A DNA stretch of 64,000 bases from Luzula sylvatica (GCA_946800325.1 OX326956.1:39305052-39369051); one strand, 5' to 3'; shown: positions 38,332 to 51,960, counted from the stretch's first letter. Numbers and translations: made by a program. The notes: generated from the letters alone by a model not told the origin.

Positions 38332-40179
38332 ATGACCGAAATTAATCCTATTGTACGAAACTCATCGATAAATCCGATAAACACCGTACCCAAATCAAAT
38401 ATATCAAACTCACGTGAATTAGATGGAATCAATTGTAGTTCTTGGAAGAAATGCATGCTAAATGCATTCGCTCTCCAAGGACTTGACAAGGTAGTGTTAC
38501 AAGGCTTTGTCTTGGCCCAAGAGGTTGACACGGACGGAAATGTAACCTACCCCGATCAAACTAGGGAAGATAGAACTAATGACATTTACGCTCAAAACTT
38601 AATACTAAACAACGTAATTAGTTCTATCGGATCGCTAGTTGATCATTGTGAAAACTCATTTGAAATGTGGCGTATGCTCAATGAGAGATACGAGGGTACA
38701 TCTCAAATGAGAAGAACTAATATCATCGGACTTGAACAAGAATTCAACAATCTCCGAATGATTGAGGGAGAGTCCGTTGATAAAATATGGGCAAAAATCA
38801 ATGTATTAAAAACCCGATATGCCACCCAACATGCACCTCTTACCGATGATAGAATTATTGCTAGATTACTTCAAGCCATGCCCCGGAGTTGGGAATCTTT
38901 ACGTGTAGCTTTAGGTACGGCGGTCGCATCACAAGATCTCACTCCCGAAGAATTGGTAAGTCAATTCCGGAACTTCGAGATTCGACTCAAGCAACTCGAT
39001 GAAGAACAAGGAATCTTCACGACAACTCCTCGATCTAAAGCCATAGCCTTGCCCGCCGTGAATGCAAGCAACGAGGACAATGAGATGGACGACCTCACTT
39101 TGCGACTCCTAGAATGGCAAAGGGATGAAAAGCGATTTAATGAGAATCGAAAACAAAAGGGACTGAAACCTCATTGCTTTTGGTGTAAGAAGTTTCGACA
39201 TATGATGGAGTCGTGTTGGACGCTCCATCCTGAAAATTCTCGGTGGAATAAAAAGGATGACGATCACAAGGATCGAGATAGACGAGAACCTCGATATGAA
39301 AGAAGATATGAGGACAAGAGCCGAGATGATCGCCACAAATACAAAGGTAAAGATCATAAAAAGAAAAAGGCATATAAAGCTCGTGTAAATTCCAGGTGGG
39401 GAGAAACGGATGGATCAAGCACATCATCTGAATCGGATGGTCCATCAAACCGACACCCCGCAAACCTTGCACTTATGGTAAGGATCGATTCTCCACAAAT
39501 GAGCGCAGTGGAAGCGGCAATCAGATCTCTTCGAATTGAACGAGGGTTAACCACTACACCTCGCACTCCCACACGTATAGACGAAGAACCATCTACTCCA
39601 AGCTCAACACATGACCAAGGTCATGAGGTACGTATTAACTCTATAACTAACGTAGAATCATTACATCATCCTGAGTTTTCTCCTGCATTCAAATTAGAAC
39701 TCGAGTTGTGTGACGAGTTTCTAAAAGATGAAGGAAACTTTCAACAAATAGAGAGTAAACTTGAGAGCTCAACACAAACTCTCAAGGATAAGGTAGCTTC
39801 TCTCGAACTATCTATTTTGGCATATAAATCTCAACTAAAAGAATTTAAATGGTTTTCAAAATGTGAGTGTCAAACCCTTAAAGGTGAGATGTCTCATTTA
39901 AAAGTCGAACTTCAAAATTGTAAAGTTGAAAATGAGTCTTTGAAGAAGGCTTGTGCCACCAGTGCATTAAGTCCTCCTTCATTGGATGATATCTTGAAAT
40001 CGTCATTAATGGGACAAAAGCCCAATGACAAATCCGGTTTAGGATACAAGAAAAAAAAAACGGTAATAAACCCGATTTTTCCATATCTAAAAATCAAAAA
40101 TCCAAATGGGAGAACAATAAAATGGATAGTCACGGAAATGCTTTCATGTATCGTGACTACAACAAAGGTAAAAATGTGA
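38332..40179 (+). CDS. Element B Gag (Copia-type, UBN2-like)
   Basis: A 615-residue structural protein expected to form the RNA-containing particle. Residues about 25-225 match Copia-type gag: ELDGINCSSWKKCMLNAF, FEMWRMLNERYEGT, LEQEFNNLRM, LLQAMPRSWESLR, LTPEELVSQF. A CCHC knuckle at about 282-295 (CFWCKKFRHMMESC) is followed by a highly charged Arg/Lys/Asp stretch, then a Ser/Thr-rich linker. A coiled-coil candidate spans about 460-550 (FQQIESKLESSTQTLKDKVA). The frame ends just after an A10 tract at 40051-40060. A continuation with a second knuckle is open in the -1 frame, so this stop may be bypassed. The start ATG is the first in frame, 65 bases after the primer site. Intact for a young element. 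Confidence 0.88.
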   Translation: MTEINPIVRNSSINPINTVPKSNISNSRELDGINCSSWKKCMLNAFALQGLDKVVLQGFVLAQEVDTDGNVTYPDQTREDRTNDIYAQNLILNNVISSIGSLVDHCENSFEMWRMLNERYEGTSQMRRTNIIGLEQEFNNLRMIEGESVDKIWAKINVLKTRYATQHAPLTDDRIIARLLQAMPRSWESLRVALGTAVASQDLTPEELVSQFRNFEIRLKQLDEEQGIFTTTPRSKAIALPAVNASNEDNEMDDLTLRLLEWQRDEKRFNENRKQKGLKPHCFWCKKFRHMMESCWTLHPENSRWNKKDDDHKDRDRREPRYERRYEDKSRDDRHKYKGKDHKKKKAYKARVNSRWGETDGSSTSSESDGPSNRHPANLALMVRIDSPQMSAVEAAIRSLRIERGLTTTPRTPTRIDEEPSTPSSTHDQGHEVRINSITNVESLHHPEFSPAFKLELELCDEFLKDEGNFQQIESKLESSTQTLKDKVASLELSILAYKSQLKEFKWFSKCECQTLKGEMSHLKVELQNCKVENESLKKACATSALSPPSLDDILKSSLMGQKPNDKSGLGYKKKKTVINPIFPYLKIKNPNGRTIKWIVTEMLSCIVTTTKVKM

Positions 40180-40682
40180 AAACAGAACAAGCTAAACGTG
40201 TTAATCATAATTATAGGAACAATCATTTCACACAAAATTCACCACCTAGACATAACAATTTGGGAAGAACCGATTGTTTATTCAAAAGGGGACCAAATGG
40301 GTATTTCTACGAAGTGACCAACTACACCGACGCTTCATATCAAAAAGGGTCTCCCAAACATTACACAAACACACAAAAACAATTTCAACAAAATCGACTT
40401 AAACCAAGCAAATTTCAATCCAACAACATTCATCATATGCCAAAATCGATAACTTCTCAGAAAAGTAAACCAAATCATCTCTCTAATTATTTTGTGAAAA
40501 GTTCCATATCCACAAATAAGCCCACCGTAGCATTGTGTAACTATTGTTGCAAAATTGGTCATATCTCAAACGGTTGTGATCTTCGCAATCCAAAATTAAC
40601 GTCAAACTCAATATGGATGCGTAAAGATCGTCACTCGATGGGTCCCTCTACGTCTCTCGGTATTGGACCTCCTAGGGCTTAA
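40122..40682 (+). CDS. Element B second gag-pol-junction frame with CCHC knuckle
   Basis: 186 residues, in the -1 frame relative to the upstream Gag and overlapping its end. That frame is already open from the A10 tract at 40051-40060. It has an Asn/His/Lys-rich body and a CCHC knuckle at about residues 139-152 (CNYCCKIGHISNGC), ending GPSTSLGIGPPRA. In Copia elements such a knuckle lies just before protease, but here the frame stops and no protease follows. Whether it is made by frameshifting, RNA slippage or not at all is open; a single-base length error in the A tract would also explain it. Confidence 0.6.
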   Translation: MDSHGNAFMYRDYNKGKNVKTEQAKRVNHNYRNNHFTQNSPPRHNNLGRTDCLFKRGPNGYFYEVTNYTDASYQKGSPKHYTNTQKQFQQNRLKPSKFQSNNIHHMPKSITSQKSKPNHLSNYFVKSSISTNKPTVALCNYCCKIGHISNGCDLRNPKLTSNSIWMRKDRHSMGPSTSLGIGPPRA

Positions 40683-41550
40683 GCCCTAACTTGAAACACT
40701 ATACTGCTTAGTATTCCACACCCTAAGCCAAATATGTAAGGGGAGTATAAGAAATAGGCTTAATTAAATTCTAGCCGAGTTAGTCGAGTCTCATGTAGCT
40801 ACATCACATGTGTTAATAGAGGAATACATTAGAACACTTGTCTCTGTAAATAAATCACGATTTCAGTCCAGTGATCACATCTCAGGAACCAGTCCGTTCG
40901 AACGAAAAACAGGTGCGTTCGGAACGAACAACTGAACTATAAGATCCAAAGTCACTGTTAAATTATGGCGCCATCAAATTTTCCTACCAGGATTAAGTGC
41001 GTTCGAACGTACAACTGAATGCGTTCCGAACGGAAAAATGAATTATAGGATTATGGCGCCGGATCATACTTTGGCGCCGACTCTTAGTATCAACAGTGTT
41101 CAGTGCGTTCGAACGAACAAACTAATGCGTTCGAACGCACATGCCTCATTCAGCGAACCTACTTCAAACCCTTACACTCGCGCCGTTTCATATTCTGGCG
41201 CCTCTTCTCAGTTGTGTGTGCGTTCGAACTCACATAGGAGTCCGTTAGAACGGACTTAACAACTTCCCAGATACAACTTAAAATCCCAAAATAGCGCCTT
41301 TTCTCAGACATGAGTGCATTCCAACGCACTTATTAGTCCGTTCGAACGGACTTATCGTATTGTCTGCCCATCAGCATGCAACCGACCTTAATCAATGGAC
41401 ACGATGGTTCAGATCTTCGTACGAAAAGACTTGAAGGGACACGATCTCATCTTAACTCAATCTCTTCTTCATTCTCTTCCTAAAAACCTATTTTCTAACT
41501 CTATCTCTCACCAAAATCCCTACTCTCCTTCTCCATAAAGAATCATCACC
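40683..41550 (+). other. Element B spacer with palindromes, TGGCGCC words and pyrimidine-rich leader
   Basis: Non-coding stretch between the gag frames and the 498-residue ORF. It contains about eight CCGTTCGAACGG-type palindromes (40890-41360). It also has five ggcgcc or near-ggcgcc words (e.g. 40968, 41048, 41073, 41198), one as tttggcgcc, which fits an E2F-type core. The last 90 bases before the ATG are rich in C and T (actctccttctcc), like a plant 5' UTR. Confidence 0.65.
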
Positions 41551-43047
41551 ATGAATGCAGCTAAGATCTTGCTTGCTAGGGGGGATTCGAAGGGAAAGAA
41601 GAAGGAAGGGGAGAGCTCCAACACTCAACCAAGGTCAAGAGCTCCACCTCCACAGAAGAAGGCGGCTAAGAAGCCTAGGAGGCAAGAAATCTTGAAAGCA
41701 GACTACGATTTCAAAAATATAAACAATGAACATCTCTTTCGAAATCCGGAGGCCGGAACTCTCTTCAACGACGTGGTGGCAAGGAAATCCATCGCGAAAT
41801 GCTACTACTACGAGTTTCCACCAAATATTCCTCATCTTTTCGACAAGATCGAGGCAATCGAGAGAAGATGGGGATTCGCAAATCTTGCGTGTCTTAAAGA
41901 GCCGTTCTACGAAGTCATCACTCGATTGTTCTATGCCAACGCCGTATTCAACCATGCTCTAGAGAAGATAACCTCCTATATCCTCGGTGAACAAGTTGAG
42001 ATCTCGGTTGAAAATCTGTGCGAGTTGTTGGGTCTCAAGGATGATGGAGAGAAGATCTACAACGCACGCAAGGGAAGACTCGAAGCCGCCATTATCGAAC
42101 CAATGAAGAAGGTGGTTACAAATCGATACCAGTCACAAGAATCGGCATCGCACTTGGCAGCTCCTGAGAGATTCGTTTGGGAAATCGGTAATAATATTCT
42201 TACTCCTGTCGCAAAATTGAAGGCAAATTTGGAAAATAGAAATATTATGCTATTGTATCGTATGTGGTACAATGATGAACTACCCGTCCATGTGCCTTAT
42301 CTCATACTAAGTCATATGGAAAGCGTCCTGAGCCAAAGAAATGCCTCGTTACCTTACGGAACGTTGATTGTCCGGATGTTGGAACTCCAAGGAGTTTCAA
42401 TCCCGGAGAACGATTGGGACTTCCGATCGGAACAGCCAACAAATCTCGCATCTAAAGCAAACCTCCAACGTCTTGGATATCGGTATTCATCGAATGTACA
42501 TGGCTGGGTTATCAGTCCCTCCAAAGATGCGGAAGCATTCCACCTTCCTCGCAATCCTACTCGGTGGCTGGAGGGTGACACCCAAACCGAGGAAGAGGAA
42601 AACGCCGACCCCGCCGATACTGACCTAAGCGGTGAAGCCCCGGATAGAAAACGTAAGAAGAAGGAGCGTGCAGAAAGCTCGAACGCCCCTTCAGAACACG
42701 ACGAAAGGAGGTTTGCTTATATGAAGGCGTTATTCGAGGAGATGGATGAGCGGGTTGAAAAACATGGACGAATAATGCGAGACGCATTTCGTGAGGACCT
42801 GCATGCTTCAGAGACCAGGATGATCGAGAATGTGGGTCGTCAATTTTCCGATCTCTATGTTCACCTTGGAAATCGCTTCGGGCCGTACACGGCACCCCAA
42901 GACCGAGTCCCGCGTACCTCTCCTCATCAGACCACCGAGCATCCGTCGGACTCCAACTCGGGACAATTCAATACCGACGCCTTCTTCGCAACTGATCCGA
43001 GCGCCCAACCCGAACAGAACCCTTACACCGGCCCCAATGAGATGTGA
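41551..43047 (+). CDS. Element B ORF2, plant-transposon-protein (PF20167-like) family
   Basis: A 498-residue intact frame in the place of pol. The N-terminal 50 residues are basic and Pro-rich (KGKKKEGESS, KKAAKKPRRQ), like a nuclear targeting signal. Residues about 55-300 resemble the putative plant transposon protein domain often found in plant retroelement proteins: IEAIERRWGFANLACLKEPF, FYANAVF, SVENLCELLGL, WEIGNNIL, HVPYLILSHM. The C-terminal part has an acidic segment, a KRKKKERAESS stretch and a helical region (about 385-450, ERVEKHGRIMRDAF). Its function is unknown; in other elements this domain accompanies gag rather than replacing pol. Context ATCACCATGA is good for plant initiation. 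The pairing with a Copia-type gag is what makes element B odd. Confidence 0.75.
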   Translation: MNAAKILLARGDSKGKKKEGESSNTQPRSRAPPPQKKAAKKPRRQEILKADYDFKNINNEHLFRNPEAGTLFNDVVARKSIAKCYYYEFPPNIPHLFDKIEAIERRWGFANLACLKEPFYEVITRLFYANAVFNHALEKITSYILGEQVEISVENLCELLGLKDDGEKIYNARKGRLEAAIIEPMKKVVTNRYQSQESASHLAAPERFVWEIGNNILTPVAKLKANLENRNIMLLYRMWYNDELPVHVPYLILSHMESVLSQRNASLPYGTLIVRMLELQGVSIPENDWDFRSEQPTNLASKANLQRLGYRYSSNVHGWVISPSKDAEAFHLPRNPTRWLEGDTQTEEEENADPADTDLSGEAPDRKRKKKERAESSNAPSEHDERRFAYMKALFEEMDERVEKHGRIMRDAFREDLHASETRMIENVGRQFSDLYVHLGNRFGPYTAPQDRVPRTSPHQTTEHPSDSNSGQFNTDAFFATDPSAQPEQNPYTGPNEM

Positions 43048-43518
43048 TCGCCGGAGATGTTAAAAGTTTATTGTTGTGTGTGTGTTTGTATCGGCATGTG
43101 TCATGCCTTGAACTGAGTAGATTTGATTTAGTGTCAGTTTAAACTGTTGCATCTATTTTGGATTTTCTTTCTATATAACCTATCAGTCCAGAGGCAAGTG
43201 CGTTCGAACGCACCACTCTTTCCGTTCAGAACGCACACACAAAAACTGTTATATTTTCTTAAAAATCTGCTAAATTTTGAAAAGATTGTCATCATTCCGA
43301 ACTCAAAAGAATTTGATCATATTTACGAGCTCATACATTCATCAATTCATTCTTTGAGGGGGAGCTCGCATTTAGGGGGAGCCTTCCGTTGTTGAAGTCT
43401 CCTTGGCCCTTTTGATCTCTTTCAAAATGGGGGAGAAACGATCGTACGGAAAGTTCTCAACTAAATGATGAAACTCTCCGAACCGACAGTGTTTTGAAAT
43501 TAATCAAAAGGGGGAGTT
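43048..43518 (+). other. Element B 3' interior and polypurine tract
   Basis: A non-coding end with two more palindromes (43197-43235), the purine-rich block agggggag at about 43371-43380 and the true PPT aaaagggggagtt at about 43506-43518, directly before the 3' LTR. Confidence 0.75.
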
Positions 43519-44931
43519 TGTTGGTTCAAATTTCCTGGTAGTTTGATTATTTCAAAACACTGTCAGTACTAATGTATACATCCAGAAAAGTGCAGGATAA
43601 CATAGGTATGATACGAAGATGAAGGAGGACTTGTGAAGGAGGAGTTCATTGGATTACATCAAGAATCAGGACATGAAGTCTCAAGATAAACAAGAAAAGA
43701 AGAACACAAGGAAGGCCATTGGAATACATCAAGACTCGAGATGTTGAAGCCTTCCGTGAGTGGGATACGCCACAAATAAACCATAGGTACAAACCTAGTA
43801 GAACTCAAGTAAAATCATGTTCAAAATAACAAAGAGTTCAGTCAAGCAGGAAGTGCGTTCTGAACGAACTCAAAGTCCGTTCAGAACGGACTTGCTAAAT
43901 ATCAAAACTTTAAAGCTTGATTAGAACCAAACGTGTCACAGGGATGTGTGCGTTCGAACGAACAATCATGTCCGTTCGAACGGACAATTAGAATCCGTTC
44001 ACTCACCTTCTGAGTGCGTTGAACGGACAATCTTTCCTGTGAACGGAAATATGTCACAGGGATATGTGCGTTCGAACGAACACACATGTACGTTCGAACG
44101 GACAACCTGGAATCCGTTCACCCACTTTTCAGTGCGTTGAACGGACTCGTGTTCCTGTGAACGCAAAATGCTATGTATAATTGAGTCCGTTACGAACGGA
44201 CATTGTCCGTTTGAACGGACCCAAGATGTACTTGCACGTTATTTTGAAACGGCTAGTGCAAACTTCAAGTGCGTTCTGAACGGACTGTATGCGTTCGAAC
44301 GCACTGCAAGTTTTCTGAAGGATTTCTATAGAGAGTATAAATAGAATCCTTCATGGGTCTCTCTCTCCCACTTCCTCATTTTCAAACTTTCAAACCTAAA
44401 AAGAGAGAAACCCTAAGCTGTGATTATCTATATCCATTGATAGCTTGAAAAACCTCTTTAGATCGTTGATCTACTTTCGATATTCTCCACTAATCGTATC
44501 CCACTCACGTGACCGATCACGTTGTAGCTCGATTAGTGAAAAAGTGTAATAGGCTAGTGCAACAAATTGTAAAGAGCCTAAGCTATAGATCGATAGAAGC
44601 GTGTAAATCGATCTAGGCAAATCCTTGTAATCGAGTTGAGTTGGAATTCAATCGAAGGCCAAAAAGAGGCTCAAGGCATTCCCGGAGACGTAGGTACTCG
44701 CGAATAATTGAGTCGGTCAATTAAGCGAGTAAAGGGTGAGTTAAAGCTACAAAGCAACCACCTACCGAACTTCGTAAACAAACATCTTGTGTCAAAGTGT
44801 TTGTACGGTATCATCTTTATCATCCAAATTATTATTTATTCCGCACCGTAAATTAGGTTTAAATCTAAACTAAGTATAAGTTAGATTGCCGAATTTACCC
44901 CCCCCCCCCTCTAGGTTAGAATTAACCAACA
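43519..44931 (+). repeat. 3' LTR of element B
   Basis: 1413 bp. Differences from the 5' LTR: ggtagt for ggttgt, ctcaag for ctcgag, gtacgt for gtgcgt, ccgcac for ccgtac, and a C tract three bases longer. Confidence 0.97.
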
Positions 44932-44941
44932 AGAAGTAGTT

Positions 44942-45119
44942 GTTATGGATAATTTTGTATTAGGTAGATAAGGTTATGTAGCTTATCTTATCCTAATTAT
45001 GGAGTTTATTGTTAGTGTGGTAGGTAGGGACAACCCTATAAATGGGTATCACTCTCATGTAATCACAACACACAAAATAATACAATCTCTTTTTATTTAT
45101 CAATATGTTCATTCTAACA
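44942..45119 (+). repeat. 3' LTR of the plus-strand Copia relic (about 178 bp)
   Basis: Starts TGTTATGG and ends CTAACA, following the Copia purine tract when element B is removed (ggggataatag.. and then tagt). Short LTRs of this size are usual in Copia. No 5' partner LTR remains in the window, and the flanks do not give a TSD. Confidence 0.6.
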
Positions 45120-45123
45120 TCTT

Positions 45124-45470
45124 GTGTTCGAGTTGTCATAGGATGAGTCGAGATGACCGCACCTTGAGAGGCGACAATATCGGAAGATGGAGCAACATCG
45201 GCGAGTGGAGCAACAATGGTGGTAGTGGACAATGGCGTGACGTCTTGATGAGGTGCATTTTGGATGACTTGAAGAGTGGTTGAAAGCATGGAAAAAGAGG
45301 TCTCGTTTGTCTTGATGGATTGAGATTCGAACGAAAAATGAGTCTCATGAAACATCACGTGTCGGCTTATATATACATCTGATTAGAGGGTATATGTAGA
45401 CATTTGTACCCTCTTTTAATTTGGTGTGTATCCAAGGAACACACATGGAATGGAACGAACCTCGAGTTTA
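45124..45470 (-). pseudogene. Copia pol fragment on the minus strand
   Basis: The minus strand reads CVFLGYTPN near 45440, SRHVMFHETHFSFES near 45360 and HPMTTRTQD near 45130, the linker between integrase and RT of Copia pol. It breaks off at the LTR at 45119. It may be the upstream half of the relic at 29590-32590, separated by the later insertions, but about 150 residues are missing between them. Confidence 0.65.
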
Positions 45471-45474
45471 TGTG

Positions 45475-46339
45475 TTTCAATTATTTTTCTCGCGGGTTTT
45501 AGAGCGAAAATGAGTAATGCGTCAAGGTCTCGGAAATACGTCCAAAAATAGAGAAGAAGGGAAGAAGAAATGCAAGATGAGGACCCAAATATATAGAAGG
45601 GCTAGGCCAAAAATTAAGGTCACATAACATTAAAAGCCTCATTTAGTCTATAAAACTAGTTCATCATGTAAAAATCTAAGAAATAAATGCTCGTTTAGAA
45701 AGCCCATGCACACCTATAACAAATAACAATACATACAGGTCTTAACATTTGTTTTTTTTCTTGTTTGCATCCGCTCCAATATCTAGTGGCTTTTAATTAC
45801 CTCCACAAAAATAACGGGGAGTGTGTGCTATGTACGACACACGATGTACAAGATCACAATCGATTAATTGTTAATTGTGTGGTCTTTGTTAATCATCATG
45901 TTAATTACATGCGTTAATTATGATATAAAAGATATGATGAGGAAATAGGAGAAAAATGTCAAGCGACTCGAGGATGGATCGGGATACCACATGGATATAA
46001 ACTCAACGGCTTCCATGAACGGAGAGAAATAATCACACCTTCAACGACAAATCCACTACCTACAATATAACAAGAAGGCAGGCAAAGATCGCAGAATGAC
46101 TATCAACAAGTTAGAGTAAAAAATAAAATAAAATAAGAGGCCGTAAAAATAGAACATTATTAAATTCTTAATGAGAAAATTTGTAATAGAAATATTTAAC
46201 TTGAACTGCACTATATTGCCTACTGTCAAAAAAGAACTTTTTCTATAGAACAAAATAGAACAACAAGAACAAATCATATACATGAGACAATATTTATTAC
46301 TTCACCTAAGCTCACCACATAATTAATATATTCTTAAGT
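45475..46339. other. 3' flank of PrxD
   Basis: No gene recognised. The last part is likely the PrxD 3' UTR. Confidence 0.5.
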
Positions 46340-49133
<2,794 letters not shown>

Positions 49134-49159
49134 TTTTAAGCCACGTAGGGATTAGCTAA

Positions 49160-49180
49160 TAGATTGTATATATATAGTAG
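49160..49180 (-). promoter_or_regulatory. PrxD TATA box
   Basis: tgtatatatatag at about 49166-49177, about 35 bases upstream of the ATG. The GCGTC block of PrxB and PrxC is not seen here. Confidence 0.5.
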
Positions 49181-49474
49181 CTAGTTTGATCTCTGATAGA
49201 TTGTTGGTTAATGCATCCTGTGTAAAATTGATTCATGATGACTATGATTATAATGGTGGTTAAGCAATCTATTATTGCATGGACCATCTTTGTAATGCTT
49301 TTATCATAAGATACAAATACTAATTATATTATGTAATCATTCTATCACGCATGTCAAAAGGGTTTTGGTTTCATGTAAAATCAATTGAAGAAAAACCAAC
49401 ATGAAATTTTAACAGTTATATGCTGTAGAACACAACCATAGTTAATTCGAAATCATACAATTTAAGTTTAGAAA
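49181..49474. other. Intergenic DNA upstream of PrxD
   Basis: No further feature. It ends at the TSD of element C. Confidence 0.5.
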
Positions 49475-49479
49475 TTTAG

Positions 49480-50083
49480 TGTTAGGGCGGCGACGATCCG
49501 GCACCGCCCGTTAATTAAATAATAATTCAATTAAATTTTGCCCGTACAAACGGACCGTAATAACTATGTGAATTCTACCGAATAACTTTAAACCAAAACC
49601 GTACCTTAACCGTATGCGGAAGCGTATGAAATCCGTCCGAATTGATGTCGCGTCATCATCGTCGTTGAATCCACGAAGCCTTAGTTGCATGAATGGAATT
49701 CCAAGTACTTTATGATGTCCAATTTAGAGTCCTTTTGTTTTTCTCTAATGGATCTCTCTCTCTAATCTTAATGGGGCAGATTTAAGAATGGATTTTCATC
49801 ATCATATGTATTTGGGACCAATTTGCTTTTATAGCCACAAGACATCTTTTCACAAAGACGTACCTTTTGGGCTCCCTAATGTGGATTTTCTAATTCAGCC
49901 CATCATAGAAAATAGAAGCACCACCCACAATATTCTACACATTAAAGGCCCACAACATAATTGACACATTTAATGCTTAATTTATTAACTAAAATTGATC
50001 ACTAAATTGTAAGCATTCAAATGACAATATTACAACACATAATATTTTACATATAAGTCCAATGTTGAAATAATGTTCCAACA
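49480..50083 (-). repeat. 3' LTR of element C
   Basis: 604 bp, TGTTAGGG...TCCAACA in plus orientation. It differs from the other LTR at about two sites (gcccgt/gcctgt, acaacat/acaatat). Confidence 0.95.
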
Positions 50084-50400
50084 ATCTCCCACTTGGACTA
50101 TATGTAATTCCTTATAATTACGTATTGACCATAAACCTAAATACGCGTACTTGTTTGTCATCAAAAAAACTTTATGTGTCCCTAACCAATTCCGTCCATC
50201 AATAATATCAACGTAGGATCAAAGCGGCTTTCTTCACATTTAACGCAACTAAACCTTCAATGGTCACGTACACTAATACAACTGAATGACATGAATCATG
50301 ATGTGGATGTGTAGCATGGAAATTTCATCTAATGTGATCTTAACATACCTATTTCCAACTTGGTCCTCCTAAAAAATAAATTTAGTGAGATCCTTAAAAT

Positions 50401-50519
50401 CGTCTCCTTTAATAACTTAATGAGACAAACCGTCTCCTTTAAAACTGCATTGAGACAACCCGTCTCCTTTAATACCTTATGAGACAAACCGTCTCCTTTA
50501 AACTATATTGAGACGAACC
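50401..50519. repeat. Four 30-bp tandem repeats inside element C
   Basis: Units starting with cgtctcctttaa at 50401, 50431, 50461 and about 50490. Each contains GAGAC followed by CGTCTC, so neighbouring units form GAGAC-n-GTCTC inverted pairs. Confidence 0.85.
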
Positions 50520-51484
50520 TTATCTAAATCAGAGTAAAGTGATAAATGTAACTTGAATTCTGCAGAATAACCATAATACCGTATCATATGTCTATGACAT
50601 ATGTTTATATCACGTGTCTATATCATAATAATTGTACAAATATTTACTCCCACTATAACCGAATATCCTTAACCGAAATTACACACATATAAGCAACGTC
50701 TTGCTTATATAACCTATTGGGTAATTATACCTTATTGGAGTTTGTACCAAAATATATGATAGACAAATATTACTCTGAATTTATTTACTTTCTCTCACGT
50801 AAGTAATGGTATATTTAATAATTAACAAAATCCATCTCAAAACCAAACAAGATGATTTTGTTATAAAACCAAAAATATCTATACCAATATCAATGTTCTT
50901 GAGATGTCTAAGTTTGTCTTTTCGACTAAACAAAATTTGTAGTCATATTTCCCCCCGCAAACAAGACATCGTTAAAGAATCATAAATTGCAAAATGCAAA
51001 AGACTCGAATTAATGTTAAACAAAAAACTATAATCAAGCATTGTATTGCTCACCAAAATAATTGAATAATATAATAAATTTAATTAAAGGTTATCCCCAT
51101 CATCAAGATATCCCTTTTCCATTAATATTTTGACTTTGGCCAATCATATTAACTTCTTATTAATATCTTGGCGTAGTAATCAAGAATTGATAATAAATTA
51201 ACGTGTCAACAAATTAACCTTCCTTTGGGCCGATTAAATAAGTCACACGTAAAATCAAATAATTATCACACACTTAATACCACAGATGCATATGAAATTA
51301 TATTAAATATTGCCTTCCTTTGGGCCGGTCAATATTTAAATAATATCATACACATATCTTTTTATATTTTAAAATATAATTAATTTCAACAAGAGAGGTC
51401 ACTTTGGCGACATGTTGCTGACCTTAATTAATTTTAAAACACATACCTTAAACCTTAAATTTAAACTTAAAATTATACCGTAAT

Positions 51485-51960
51485 ATGGATAATTCCTTAA
51501 TTTTAATATTCAAAATTTTAATATTCTGAATTTTAATATCCATAATTTTCATATTCCAAATTCTAATATTTAGAATTTTCAAATTCAGAATTTTTATTTC
51601 TGGAATTTTAAAATTCGGAATTTTCATGTTCCATATTTCAATATTCAGAATTTCCAGATTCAGAATTTCGGATTCCAGAATCTAATTGTCCAGATTTTCC
51701 AATTCCAGGTTTTATATATCCTTACAAAACCAGAATATGGAATCCTAAATTGAAATCCCAGTTTTTATTTCCCAGATTTATAAACTGGGAATATGAAATA
51801 CCTTCAGAAAACCGGAATATCAAATCCTAAATGTATTTCCAGGTTTTACTTTTCCTAATTTTCATAAAATCCAAACTATAAAATCCGGGATTGTATATCC
51901 TAATTTTATATTTAGAATTTGTAATTCCGGATTTTAATAACCTTTAAAAACCGAGAAAAC
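51485..51960. repeat. Degenerate aattttnatattc repeats inside element C
   Basis: Many diverged copies of a 15-20 bp word such as cagaattttcatattc over almost 500 bp; non-coding. Confidence 0.7.

Larger units (their letters stand above)
36855..44931 (+). mobile_element. Element B: young LTR retrotransposon with Copia-type gag and extra ORF, no pol
   Basis: 8.08-kb element with a perfect TSD AGAAG (36850-36854 and 44932-44936). LTRs are 36855-38264 and 43519-44931. I count four substitutions plus a C-tract length change between them, so insertion was recent. The primer site fits tRNA-Met. The interior encodes a Copia-type Gag (38332-40179), a second zinc-knuckle frame (40122-40682) and a separate 498-residue ORF (41551-43047). 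No protease, integrase, RT or RNase H was found anywhere in 5.25 kb. It sits about 10 bp upstream of the old 3' LTR of the Copia relic. It must be mobilised by another element. Confidence 0.95.

Noticed and set aside
44942..45119. Solo LTR from an independent insertion
   Set aside because: The flanking 5-mers do not match, and removing element B places it right after the Copia purine tract, so it is better read as that element's 3' LTR.
46056..46283. Membrane-protein-like small frame downstream of PrxD
   Set aside because: Hydrophobic composition follows from AT-rich DNA; it has no conserved motif and is probably 3' flank.
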